NCBI GenBank assembly: GCA_036674765.1
Contig: JARVKI010000013.1
Span: 248,001-312,000 of the forward strand
Source: Seiridium cupressi
Taxonomy: Eukaryota > Ascomycota > Sordariomycetes > Amphisphaeriales > Sporocadaceae
Direction of reading: 5' to 3'
DNA length: 64,000 nucleotides
Each line of letters begins with the position of its first letter. The stretch's first letter is position 1. The notes under the pieces are model-generated. The model saw only the letters and a program-made list of their open reading frames with translations. It searched no databases and had not been told where the DNA came from. Both the position numbers and the translations under genes were made by a program. Of the stretch, positions 34,427-46,242 are shown one piece after another.

Positions 34427-35119
34427 TTATAGCAGGATGTCCCCCATGTTCTCCCCCTCGAAGCCCAGAGTGGCTAGTTTCTTCAGCTTCTTCTTCTCTT
34501 TTACCTTGTCGGTAACCTTTTTCTCCTTTGCCAACTTCTCGACCACCTTCCATTCCTTCTCCTCGAAATCCGCAGGTGTCTCGTCGTCCTTGTCGAGGTC
34601 AATCTCGCCTAATAACAGAACGTTTTCGCCGCGCACAAGGAAGATGCCATGAGTCTTGTCGGCGTAGTATCCTTTGACCGAAGAATCCTCCGTGGCGTCT
34701 GGAAGTGGTGCATATATCCGTTCGATCGTCGACTGCAAAACCAGATTTGCTAAGAATCCCTGAGTTAGACCAGATTGTTCCCTTGCCCACAGCTGCGTGA
34801 AGAGCCACTTGTCGCAAACATACCGAATTGATCCCAGCTTCGTAGGATGCCCGTCAGTTTTCTGCCATCGCGCAAGCAGATGAGTAGCTTCTCTGCGCCC
34901 CCTGTCAGCATGTGTGTCGCAGCGCTAAGTGTTGATGCTGCATAGCATACTATCCGTAAGATCGAGAAGCTGTGCAGCGGTTGTGAACATCTGCGGTGGA
35001 AGCTGCTGGTGCTGTGCCTGCGGCGGCGCGTTCCCGGCCATGGCCTGCTGGCCGAATCGACCCTGGGGCGTGCCTTGCCCCGGGGGAGGGGTGTCATGTA
35101 TTGCGAGGTTCTCCATCAT
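34427..35119 (-). CDS. LSM1: LSm1, mRNA decapping complex
   Basis: Exons 35119-34951, 34892-34824 and 34749-34427 encode 186 residues. The Sm1 part is [32 protein letters not shown] and the Sm2 part is YADKTHGIFLVRGENVLLLGEID, with ANLVLQSTIERIYAP between them. Lsm1 replaces Lsm8 in the cytoplasmic Lsm1-7 ring that binds oligoadenylated mRNA and promotes decapping in P-bodies. The first intron is 58 bases; two AGs lie close together at its end, and the second (GCGCAG) gives the conserved TDKKL reading. The N-terminus has about 45 Gln/Pro-rich residues, common in fungi. The C-terminal tail is charged, with the Lys/Glu helix that in Lsm1 modulates RNA binding. Confidence 0.92.
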
Positions 35120-37159
35120 GTCATGAAGTTGGTGGGTGATGTGCTAGTGAAAGTGGTTTGCCCGGCCCAATCCATGGAGGAAGTCGCCGTAACTCGTTGC
35201 GCAAATTTCTCACACCTAGTCAATAAGGTGCTGATGCCCAGTCCATTGAGTTTGGGCAGTGATGTCTTTGTTCTTTTTTTCTCCGGCGAGGTCAAGCACA
35301 ACGTCACCAACTCAACCGTCTTCACACAAGGCGCATCTAACGAGCTGCGCCGGAAGAAACTTGACGCGATAGCGGCGGGCGGGCTGAATCAACAGTGCAA
35401 TAGTGGGGTGGTCGAAGCTTGTGAGCACTGTGAACCATGAAGCTTTGCACTCTACTTTGAGCCTCAACTCTCTTCGTATATCAATTCCAATTACGATATC
35501 TTCTTATTTTGTGGTCGAGTTAAACAATACTACAAAGTCAATTTGACCACATTCTCTAGTAATTCTTCTGAAATATTCATAAAACTTCTTGCCCATGGAG
35601 CCTGACAAGTATGGCTAGCGGTGGGCGAACACAATCAGGGGTTCTACAAGCTTAACACCATATTTCATAGTTGCCCAGACTGCATCCAAATAGGGCGGCT
35701 TGGGAGCTATGGACGGCAGCATTTGTTGTATGACAATAGATGCTTGGCCGTCCGTGCTCAGGTATCTCTCCTTGCCCTTACCATCTCCTACCGAAGTGGA
35801 GGTGATATCAATTATAGAACCCTTCGGCAGCGAAGTCCCCATTGGAGCTGCACCGCTTCATAGATCATCCACTTCTACTTCGGACTTCGGTTGCAAGATG
35901 CAAAAAGCCATGTGGCCCGAGATGACAGTTTGGGTCGCCAACCGTTTTATGGTTCTCAATGCCCGGCAACGATGAGCCCGGGAGGATGCTCCAGGGTGTG
36001 ACGGTTTCAGCATCTTCAGCATCTTTGGGCAACCCCACCCCCACCCTGACCCCCAGCATTCTGTTACCGTGCCCACATTGCAAGCATCACTTCACTTCCA
36101 CGACGGGAGACTCGAGCGTCCCATGTGGCCCTGCGCTTTCTCGTCCCTTCATCGTCTGAAGTGGTCTCAATCTTGCAGATACTTCCGATCTCCTTGGACC
36201 TTTGCATGATGCGGTGTGAAGGCCTGGCTTCATCAGTGGTCTCATGTCTGCCCTCCCTACATGACATCCTATTGAAAGATACAATTCAAGTTCAAGGCAT
36301 TGGCATTTTCTTTCGTTCCTGTTTCCAGTTTGTTCTGTCTGTGTCAAAGAAACAGTTTCTCGGTTACACAAAACTTAAATCCAAAGAGTTATGCGCTTGT
36401 TATTTAGGATAATTAGTGGTGTTTCCACACCATAGTTGGTCAACCCGGTAGTTCAAGGTCGTCTATGCGTATGCTAGTTGAGATGATACCTCAACATCCC
36501 GGAAGCTGCATCTTAAAGTCGCACGGAAGGTCAAAAACCTTACCATCTATCCGTATTTTAAGGGACGGACTGCGACCGAGACGTGCAAGGCTCGTTGACC
36601 TAATTCGGCATGCCTCTGCGACGCAGCAGGATCCTGCTGTTACTACTGGGCCTGCCATGGGCTGTTTCGGTCGACTGTCCTTGCCGGATGGATACTTTTT
36701 CTGTTGTTTCTGGGTAGGAGATCACACAGACTGTCATGAATGCGGTGGACATACCTTACCAAATAGCAAGATCAGACGGATGGTTGCATTCTTGTCCCTG
36801 GCCAGGATGCGGCCGTGCGAGCCTCACACCCCAGTCCCCGGGTCTGCAAGTGCGCAAGGATCGCACCGCCAATGCCGTGAACCTAGGCTGGACGACCTCA
36901 ACATCAATATTCCTGCCGTTTACGCATGAATATCATGGACAAGGATTGCATCACCGTTCTCACGCATGTCTGGTAGAGCTAGACAGTATGGTTGGGTGCG
37001 TGGAAGCCGTTTCTCGGCACTGGCCACCATCGTTTCGTTCTATTTTTCCTCTTTCATTCTGTTTCGCGGTTCATTACGATATGTTTTGCGCTTGAGATGT
37101 CCTCATAAGCCGTCCTGGCGACATCAAAGTCTGGTCCAGCTACGAATGATGGATAATGA
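35120..37159. other. 2-kb divergent region without a recognised gene
   Basis: Between LSM1 and the membrane sensor-like gene, so two promoters are expected. Short frames only; the longest (36465-36929, plus) has no domain and odd Cys/Arg-rich composition. Long 5' leaders are likely. Nothing else supported. Confidence 0.4.
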
Positions 37160-39160
37160 ATGATGAAGAAGAGCCGGCTCTTACATTTTACCCTGTTGAC
37201 CGGGTTAGCGACGGCAGGGTCGTTGCTGGAAGATACATCTATCGAACGGGACGTTGTTAGTCCTTTATCCGGAGAAGAGAGGATCGAAAAGACGCGAGCC
37301 ATAATATGGGAGCGGGTGGAGTATGTCGTCGTTGAGAGACAGGTTACACCAAGGAGAGTTATACTGGAGACGATACCGGAACTCACGGGACTAGCGCAAA
37401 GGGCGGCGGTCATATTGAATATCCCTGAGCCAACGGCGGCTCCGCAGAAACGACAGGACAATGGACAAATACAAGCCCTCTCAGGGCAGATACAACAGCT
37501 CTCCATATCATTCTCCTCGGCCTCATCGGCGAGCCAGTCAATCTCACAGTCGGCCCAGCAAGTCCAACAGTCCGCCGACCAGGCTTCACGAGAAAACAGC
37601 CAAGCAATATCCCGCACACAGTCTTCAGCATTGAGCGCTGTCTCTCAAGCCAGTCAACAAGCCAATGACCAAATTGCCCGAGCAAGCTCTTCGATGAGCG
37701 GTCAAATCTCTCGAAATCTAGCCAGCGTCCAGTCAAGTGCTAGCAGTGCCATAAGTGTTGCTCAGGTTTCGGCTAGCTCGAGTATGTCGAGCGCTATTAA
37801 CGTGGCTATGAGCCAGCTTCAAGCTGCGAAGGCCGAGGCCACTGCTGTCCGAGTAGGTCATCTCTGCGTCCCAATAGATGTAATCTAATTACTGACTTGT
37901 ATGCAGACTGACGCGAACAACTTTGCCGAACAAGTGCAGAGAAACGCTATCTCAACGACAAACTTGGCCATCATCGTAGCGGTCTCCGTAAGTGGCGCAA
38001 TTATTCTCACTTCGATAATTGTGTGCATATTCCTGCGCTATCGTCGAAAGAAAAGAGAGGGGCGTGATCGCCGGTCACCCACTCCAGATGAGAAAGGATA
38101 TGAAAGACCTGTTGCGGTTCGTGGATCGCTGGGTGCACGCCTCAACCCATTCAGCAGCAGCAATTATCCGACAGATAGACTGAAACTGCCCAGTTTCAGT
38201 CCAGATTCGGGACAGAAAGACGAACCACTAAATTTCGGCTTCGCCATGAGCGATTATAGTGACCTTAAAAACCAATCGGTGGTTGAAGTCAAAGGTCAAG
38301 AGGCGGCAACCCCTTTTCGGTTGCAAATGCCGCCGAGCATCAAGAGCGCTGAAGCCGTGCGTGTTATAAGGGTGAACAGTAAGAAAGATAAGGAGCAAGC
38401 TGCTGGCGAGAAGGCAACAGAACAAGGCGCGACGGCGTCCGCACCTTCTGTGCCCGCGCAAACACAAACAAATCCCGAACTGGAGAGGAGCCAATCTCAA
38501 GTAGCAAGGAAACCCGTTGCAACAGTAGCAGCAGCAGCAGCAGCCGTCGCCGCTCCGGAGATGCCCAGAGAAGTGAAACGCAAAACGTCGATATCATTCG
38601 CGCCAACTCAGCCTCCTCGAGAGAACAAGCGTGACACCACAATATCCGAAGCCAGTGGCAAGAACCGAGCAAGCAGTCGCTACACCATGATCTCAATCGC
38701 CACAACCGAGCCACCTCCAACGGCGCGGGACAGCAAGCGGTTCACCATGGTCTCTCAGCCGGACGCCGAGGAGGACGTCGGCTGGCGACCACCCAGCAGC
38801 CGCGGTGCCTCCCGCGCCAACTCCATCAAGTCCGTCAACACGGCCCAGCGCCTCGCCTTCCGAGACTCAGGCGACCCCATCCCGGACCCCGATGCCACCG
38901 GCTGGAAGCAGCCGCGAGGCGGCTTCAGCATGGCGAGCGTCAGCAGTCTGATGCGCAGCGACAGCGCCGCGATAGATGCCCGCCAGCCGACGATCCCCAA
39001 GCTGCCCAAGGGGCCGAAGCAAGGCGCGAGCTTTGCGGCGTTCCCGACGGTCAGGAACGGGCCGCCGACCGTGCTTAACCGCCCGCGGCCGGCGCTGGTG
39101 GGCAAGATCCGGGAGGATGCGGAGAGGAGGCGCTTGGAGAAGGAGAGACAAGGCAACTAA
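37160..39160 (+). CDS. Single-pass membrane protein with Ser/Ala/Gln-rich ectodomain
   Basis: Exons 37160-37852 and 37907-39160 encode 648 residues (ATGs at 37160 and 37163). A signal peptide (MMKKSRLLHFTLLTGLATAG) is followed by about 80 ordinary residues with KRQ at about 96, a possible Kex2 site. Next come about 120 residues almost wholly of Ser, Ala and Gln in heptad-like phase (for example SISQSAQQVQQSADQAS), likely a long helix or O-glycosylated stalk. One membrane helix follows (TTNLAIIVAVSVSGAIILTS, ending in YRRKKR). The cytoplasmic 350 residues are low-complexity, basic and Ser-rich, with WxxP-type repeats (GWRPP, GWKQP). The layout resembles fungal wall-stress sensors (Mid2/Wsc), but there is no WSC domain. 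Function unknown. Confidence 0.75.
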
Positions 39161-40089
39161 AGGATATACGGGAGATGATCTAATGGGGGCTGAGCAAAAG
39201 ACTCTGGAACAGGCTGAAGTGATTATACCAGCTGAGGGCCATGGTTTCGTACATAAGTAATACAATGTTCAAGCGATATCAATCATCCGAGAACTTGCCC
39301 GTGCATAATTTCCCTATACGTAGATCAAATACCGTCTTTCACCCGAGCTCGCCTCGGGGTATTTATTTTGTCACAGGCCATTTGACGTAGCCACCAAACA
39401 TGGAATGCAGCTTAAGCCATCAGGTTAAGTCAGCGTCAAACCGCCAAAGCGTGTAGGAATTGGACTACGAAGTAAATAAAGATGTATGGTAGTCGTTGTT
39501 TGTAAGGGAAGGGCTGAGTACAATAGTGATAAGCATCTTGGATATCCTTGACGGAGGCATGGCTCAAAATGCATTGGTCACTATGAGAACAAGTGATCGG
39601 GGACGTGGTACCTAACTATGACGTTTTCCATGAATGGAGATTGCGCCCCTGAACGTCAGACGTTTAAGCCACGCGCACTGCCGATCAACGTGGTACCCAC
39701 TTCAACATTTTCTAGACGTGGCGCTTCAACAGGCCGAACGCGAACCACCGAGACATCACCGCAATGCGCCTTCATTGACACAAGCGGCCATGGGCTTGTA
39801 CGACATGGTGTCTTGAGTAGAGAAAATCACGATGCAGAAGTAGTAAGGGTGTCAAGTCAATCGCCTGAAGTCAAATTACTGCTAATGCGTAAGTCCAATG
39901 CTCCCTCCTAGAAGCTTGAACTCCAGCAGACCCAACCTAGCGCACATGATACAAAAAGAGGAGATTTTGGGGAATATATGCGGGTTGATCGCACCAACGG
40001 AACGCCAGAAGCAGTCTATTCTATCGATACACAGTTGTTGGCCGATCCGTCTATGCAGTCTTTATCGTTACACGTTGTACACATTTCGT
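39161..40089. other. Convergent 3' region (membrane protein / cytochrome c)
   Basis: About 930 bases; two 3' UTRs. No gene supported. Confidence 0.35.
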
Positions 40090-40890
40090 TTATTTGGTGG
40101 CGTCCTTCAAGAAGCTGGCGGAGTTGTTAGCCAGATCGTCCACGTGGTAGGGCTGGTGGTTTCAATAGGTGACTTACGTGATGATGTCGTTTCGGTCCTT
40201 CTCCTTCTTCAGGCCACCGAAAGCCATCTTGGTACCGGGAATGTACTTCTTGGGGTTCTCGAGGTAGTCGAACAGCGACGACTCCTCCCATGTGACACCC
40301 TTGGACTTGTTGGCGTCGGTGTATGAGAAACCGTCGACCTGGCCAGACTTGCGGCCGAACAGACCGTGCAGAGCAGGGCCGATCTTGTTGCCCTCGCCCT
40401 CCTTCAAGGTGTGGCACTGAGCGCAACGGGTCTTGAAGAGGTTTGCACCCTTCTTGGAGTCACCTAGAATGTCCGATTAGAGTCTGTTGTGATGGTGCCG
40501 AGACTGGCGTGTGCAATCATGGTGTTGAGGGAAGGATGATAGGGTTTGCGTTTGGAATCTCGGCTCTCTTCGTGCTTTGACTGGTCGAGCTTGATGACCC
40601 GTTCGAATGCGTTGCGGTGGCCAAATTATACTTCGTCATGACTCGGTAAAATACCGCAGGCGCTGCGGGAGCCAGAGACGCTGAGGTCTTGTACAGGTGT
40701 CGCAAAGCATTTCGAAAACCAGGGGCAGTCGAAGCGAAGCCAGTTCGACTATTGACATGAATTTCGCAAATGGAGATGGTGTGGTTGAGGTTCAATGGCA
40801 CCTCTTTCACAATGACGTGGTGTGTGCGTGTGTGTAACTGGAGCGTGACGATGACACAGGGGCGTAGGACTTACCGGCAGAGAAACCCAT
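40090..40890 (-). CDS. cyc-1: Cytochrome c
   Basis: Exons 40890-40875 (16 bases), 40463-40178 and 40114-40090 (25 bases) encode 108 residues. It begins [15 protein letters not shown]. The haem attachment site CAQCH is at residues 19-23 and the axial Met is Met85 (PGTKMAF). [19 protein letters not shown] is the usual fungal core, and the end is NDIITFLKDATK. The protein carries electrons from complex III to complex IV in the intermembrane space and needs no presequence. The first intron is 411 bases, much longer than others here, after five codons and one base. The last intron (GTAAGT, GGCTAAC branch, GCCAG) leaves a 25-base final exon that supplies the correct C-terminus; without it the frame reads into a stop a few codons later. 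Confidence 0.95.
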
Positions 40891-41916
40891 TTTGGAGGTT
40901 GTGATGGTTGTGTTGAGAAGCGAAGAGCTCGGATTAGGTATTAGGACAGTACGGTTGAACGCGTGGGTGATCGTCGCGGTGTCTTGGGTGATGAAGATGA
41001 GGAAGGGAGAAGTAAATGCGCCAGTCGCAGGTGTTCTTATTTCCCTGAAATTTTCATCGGAAACGAGGGAGCTGCGAGCTACCAAGGCTATGAGCTCAGT
41101 AAGCCCAAAGCGTGCTAGTCGATTTCGCGGTACCCGCCGGCAGCTGCCGAATCAGAGTTGCAACAATGGTCAGGCCACATCCACCCGCCTGCTTTGCTCC
41201 GGAAAGGATCGGGACCTGTGATCAGTAGGGACAATGGCTGACTTGAAGAAAACAAAGTCGCCTCACCCACTGAATCACCAATTGTACTACTGGTTCAGCC
41301 ACGGCACGTGAGGCTCTCTAGCGGTTTTGACTTTTGAAAGACACCAACTTACCTACCTAGGTAGTTTCGTTATTGCTCTTTGTAGTTCTCTTGAGGGCTT
41401 GGACGGAACCTCCTAGAGCATGGTTTAATTCAACTTCTCATTGTCACTTAGACGCATAAATACATATCTCCTATACCAGTAGTTCGTACGTAATACAAGG
41501 TGTCCAATCTTTACGTAGGTAGGTACAGGTATGAAGGTACATAAAACGGATTATCTTTGCTCTCAACCTCCCACGTTTTTTTCCGGGCACTGATCCCTGA
41601 CGCCAATATTTCCGAAGCGTGACGCCAAAAACGCGTCAGGGTAAGCTTGTGCTGGAGGGAAATGTCGGGCCGGGCGCAAGCAACAAACTGGAGAAATTTG
41701 GAGATAGTGGGACGGCATCGCAGAAGCATTGGGCAACAGTTGCTTTGCAATGAAATGAGCTCTGCTGTGATATTCATGCACAGCGCGACAGACCACAACA
41801 GACATGAGTCACGCCAATTTGGACGCATTCGTTGATAAACAGCTTATCAATTGACCTCGTCGCATCAATCTGGGGTAGCATTGCTCTTCCTCTACCCCGT
41901 TGTGGATTCACTCGCC
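40891..41916. promoter_or_regulatory. Divergent region between cytochrome c and a mitochondrial-type gene
   Basis: About 1 kb. A CCAAT pentamer at 41278-41282 could bind the HAP complex, which controls respiratory genes; a CACGTG is at 41305-41310. Both are common short motifs, so their role is speculative. Confidence 0.35.
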
Positions 41917-43085
41917 ATGGCCACCAAAACCACCATCCCACGTTTCCTCCTCCCGCAATACGGCGCAATATGGCGGATTACAGCTCGAAGAGCTCCCTTC
42001 TCAAGGCCGGCGAGCGCTGAACTTGGCCAAGTGCTAGTGCGTTATGCGTCGAAGACCGTGGCTTCTTCGAAGACAACTGCCACCAAAACCACATCGACGG
42101 CATCCAAGACAGCCGCCGCCAAGAAAGTGGAAGCTCCGAAAGCTGCCTCCACCAAAGCCGCCGCATCCAAAGTGACGTCCGTGAAAGCAGCGTCGACAAA
42201 GGTTGTTCCACCCAAGACAGCTCCGGTAAAGGCCCCAACGACGAAAGCACCTGCTGCCAAGGCTGCGACTCCAAAGACTCCCACCTCACAACCCGCGTCG
42301 AAAGTCCCCATCACTGCGGCCGCAAAGACAGCAGTGCCCAAGGTGCCAACCCCACCAACTCCTGCTACGCCAAAGACATCCACGATCCCTGATCCCTCGA
42401 AACCAATCGTCCTGGAAAAGCCCGAGAAGTTCAACCCGCCGTCTCATGGTGCTAGACTCCCAAGAGGAACACCGAAGCACTATGGAGGTGCTCCGACTTT
42501 CGAGGAAGTCCAGACCCAGAAAAAGACAGAGTACCCGGGTCTTCCACCGCCGGAAAACACATGGTCTCACTGGTTCATAAACAACAGACACATTCATATG
42601 TTCATTACTTTGGTACGAGACATGACCTCTCCTTTAGCCTACGAGAAGCTAACACTATCCAGGGTACCTTAGTCTCCCTTGCGGCCTATACGTTTACCGC
42701 CAAGTTCAACGCTACGTCCCCATATGCAGATATGATCCCTGCCATTTCGGAGTTCCCTTCACATCCGATCGATTATATCAGCACTTGTTTGCATGTCCTT
42801 CGGCTTCACGAGGAGCATATTTCAGCCGTAACAGCTGAAAAACGCCGTCGCAAGGTCGACGATGTAGCCAAACGCAATGAATACAGGAAGGCTCACGGGT
42901 TAGACACGGCACAGGGTATTGAGAGTTGGGCTGGGTTCTCCAACTCACCTGTTGCTAGTCCAGCCGCACCTGTAGACGATGGGACAGCTGCGAGCAGTGT
43001 CGAAGCACAAACTCGACCGGACACCCAGCCGGATCTAGGCATCACTGAAGAAGGAAAACGGAAAAAATTTCTAGGGATTTTCTAG
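41917..43085 (+). CDS. Probable mitochondrial protein with Lys/Ala/Pro linker, one membrane helix
   Basis: Exons 41917-42612 and 42663-43085 encode 372 residues; the start sits in GCCATGGCC. The first 45 residues are Arg/Ser-rich without acids (FLLPQYGAIWRITARRAPFSR), a likely presequence. Residues about 45-165 are an almost pure Lys/Ala/Thr/Pro repeat (for example ASTKAAASKVTSVKAAS), like a histone H1 tail. A conserved-looking part follows: ENTWSHWFINNRHIHMF, a helix ITLGTLVSLAAYTFTAKF, then SPYADMIPAISEFPSHPIDY, LHVLRLHEEHISAVTAEKRRRKVDDV. This C-terminal part looks like a conserved fungal inner-membrane protein. I do not know its function. It is divergent from cytochrome c. Confidence 0.78.
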
Positions 43086-44145
43086 AGACGAGATGATGGT
43101 CATGAAGGAGAACGGAAACACCCTCAGCGTACTCCAAGGTATGGTATGTACACCCAAGGGGCCAAACGCAATGCATGGATGATGTCTATATCACGACACG
43201 ATACCGACTATAATACCCTCCACTCACGGATCAATTAAACTTTTCCAACCATTTCATTTGCAGCGTAATAGCTGCGTGGCGAACTCATACAGTCTACTTT
43301 GGAGTATCCGACGGAACCAGTTCCAGTGACAGCAACTCGCAAAACATTACGTTTGTTGCATTTATCGCCAGAGAATGCTGAATATAGCGCCTAATACCTA
43401 TAAATAATATCATGATGCATCAAACTAAGCTCTGGGAGGAGAAACATTGTATGGATAGCACTTAAGGCAATTTGGTGTTTCTCGAAAGAGTTAAACACAA
43501 ACAATCTAGTCCTGTTTCGAACGGTTATATTATCCTTATAATCTTGCGATGGTTTACTTCATACACGCGTATTCAAAAGGTAGCCAGCTTTGAGAGAGAG
43601 AGATATCACAAGGCCCGCTGTAATATTTATACCATGCACTTTTACGGCCTTATTTACCGACAAAACACGTAATAAGTCAAGCCAGACCCAGAATGTCTAG
43701 AATAACTAGCTATGGATTGTTTTATCATTATTATGGTTATCTCCATTGATTTTCTTACTAGGAATTTAATGGTCGAGCTAATACGTCGCCTTGATTTTGA
43801 AGTCGTTAGATGCGGAAATGGAATCTACAGAGACAAGTTTGGGTTGGGTTGAGCCATCTGAGAACTGGGATCATATGAATTTTTGGTTCTTGACGTATTT
43901 GATATCATGCCGTTTCATCAACAGAACTTGGAAATTGGACTCGATCTAGGAGGGAACCGACATAGGGCTTACAGGCCATCCATGGTGGAGATAATATGCT
44001 ACTTCATGCTGCATGAAATCGCCTGCTTCAGGAATGGGAGGAGATGCAGTCACTGTCCAGATACTGAAGAGTTCAGGGTGCGTTTGCTCAATGTCTTATT
44101 CCATTTTGGCGTCGAGGCAACGACAGGGGGTATCATTTTTGAAAT
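43086..44145. other. Convergent 3' region, no gene
   Basis: About 1 kb between two gene ends, AT-rich around 43400-43760. An 88-codon frame at 43883-44149 lacks any supporting feature. Confidence 0.35.
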
Positions 44146-45394
44146 CTAGCCCAGCTCGACTCCTTCCAGACCATCTAATACCTCATCTGCGACACCACCC
44201 TTCTCTAGTACCTTTTCCACCATCGCGCTGAGCACACCAGGCTTCATTCCACCTCTCGGGGCCTTCCACACTCCAGCTACATCAGCGATCTCCGCTTGCC
44301 TGGCATCCGGGTTCTTCTGTGTTGCGCTGCCCTGTCCCCATGCTGATGCGTTCACCGAGTTGGGTACACCTGGCGGCGTTAATCTCGAGGGTGGGTCAAT
44401 GGTTCGAACTGATAGTAATCGTAAACTCCGGCCCGACTTCTCGTCATCTACATCCATGGCTTCATCGTCGCCAGCTTTGGCCTTCAGGCTCTGTCCTTCG
44501 CTCACCGATACTGCCAATGCACTGTCTGCGACTGCCAGCTCCTCCTTCGACGGGTCAAAGATAACATTGTCGCCTACAGCCATGACCAGTAATGTGATGG
44601 GCGGCATTGAGACGGACTTGCTTGACTTGGCAGTGGCGTTCCGTGACCGCGGATAGATGAAAGTCGAGGCATCCCAGTCATCGTCGAACATGGGATCTTC
44701 GTCTGCTTCTGACTTGAGCCGGGGTAAGCGCGTCGACAGGATGGCGAGATGTGTTGTGAGACTTAGTAGAGGAAGAGGATAAGAGAGCGGCGGGGATATC
44801 AAGATGACCTATATCATAGTCAGTTTTCCAGCTCCGAGCTCGTATGAAACGCGCAAAACTCACATCGAGGTACATCTTCCAGTGAAACCGCCGATTGATC
44901 CATAACCGCTTTGTGAACTCTCCATCCGCCAGCAGCGCCTCGCTGAGCATAGTCGACATGAACACCGTAGTGCTATCGTCGTCCCTGAAGCCTGGAACCT
45001 CGACACTGACGTCTACCCAGTCCTTCGAGCCCTTTGCCTGTACACCGTCGGCCTCACCTTCCTCCTCACTTCTCTCGCCGCTCTCATCCCGCGCATCCTT
45101 GCCCTTCCTGTTCTTGGAGCCCTTGCTGTTTCTGGGGTTGCCGTTGGCATCCTCGTACGGCGAGAGCTTGGTCTTTTCCACCTCGGCCTTCACGCCCACG
45201 ATGGCCTCGGTCCCGTCCGCAAAGCATATCCGCGCCGAGCCGTTGGTGCCCGGCAGGATGCCCGTCTCTGCGCTCAGCGGCCGGAACTGCGTCGCTGTTC
45301 GCCCGTCGGGCCGTATCGGCGGGGTGAGACTGAGTGTGTTGTGGAGGTATGCGAGCTCTGCGGGCGAGAGAAGGAGATGCTGGGTGGTCGCCAT
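44146..45394 (-). CDS. RRP42: Exosome complex core subunit Rrp42
   Basis: Exons 45394-44864 and 44808-44146 (55-base intron) encode 397 residues. It has the RNase PH-like fold of Rrp42/EXOSC7: LLSPAELAYLHNTL, IRPDGRTATQFRPL, GSARICFADGTEAIVGVKAEV, RFHWKMYLDVILISPPL and LPRLKSEADED. Between beta strands lies a long charged insert (NSKGSKNRKGKDARDESGERSEEEGE) absent from yeast and human proteins. Rrp42 pairs with Rrp45 in the inactive six-subunit barrel of the exosome, which threads RNA for 3'-5' decay and rRNA processing. The C-terminal 60 residues are extra and acidic. The donor GTGAGT and the TATAG acceptor fit well. Confidence 0.92.
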
Positions 45395-46242
45395 TGTGTT
45401 CCTGGAGTTGGCCCGCGGCGATTGGGCTATTTTGGGGGAAATTGGCTGGAAACGAGTGAGTTTTGGCCGCTGTGCAGCTGCTTCCCAAACAATTTCAATG
45501 ACGATCGCGAGGCTGAAGTGGGATTTTTTTTTAGAGCTTAACTTAACCCACCAATTACCACTAATTGGATTTTTTAGCTTTAGTGCCTGCAGGTCATAGT
45601 GGGGTATAACAGCTCGTCGCGATGCTAGCCAGGCGCTTCTTTAAGTTTGATGTTTATTATCACGAAACGTGTCGAATAATTAGGGATATTCTAGGCGTAT
45701 GATCACAGAGTGAGGCATGTATACTCACAGCACTTTTCAAGAGATTCTTAGACGCATAGACAACAAGGAGCCGGCGTCATGGAGCATCTCAAGATAAGAT
45801 AAGAGCTCCATCTACATGAACACTATCTACCACAATAGAATATGGTTCCCATCTTCTTCGATACATCAAGTCATGTCCCTAAGCCTTGCCCAGGTGGCAT
45901 CAATGTGGAATCAATGTGGAATCGTTTATTGATATATTGATTTCCAAACATTCATCCGGATCGGGGGCATCTCTTCCCAGCTTTAGAACCGACTCTACCC
46001 ACTAATCCATCACTGGATCGGTAACGCCATCAGTCACATCAATTATGCGGAACTAATTAGTGGGATATATGTGCTCGTTGGCGGTTGTGAGAATATTTTC
46101 CCATTGCATGAATTCGAAATCGAAATTCTGGTTTCGATCAAGCTCAATACCTCCAGAGGGGGACTCATTAGTCCCATGTACCCTTAGGTGTGAGTCGAGT
46201 AAAGATACATCATTCTCCCTGCGTTGCTGGACCATTGATTGC
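45395..46242. other. RRP42 promoter and 3' end of the C2H2 gene
   Basis: About 850 bases. A second open frame at 46053-46466 (minus) overlaps the end of the zinc-finger gene and may be its true C-terminus; see that entry. Otherwise nothing supported. Confidence 0.35.

Noticed and set aside
36465..36929. 154-codon plus-strand frame in the LSM1/membrane-protein gap
   Set aside because: Cys- and Arg-rich without any zinc-finger spacing; no splice partners; looks like chance.
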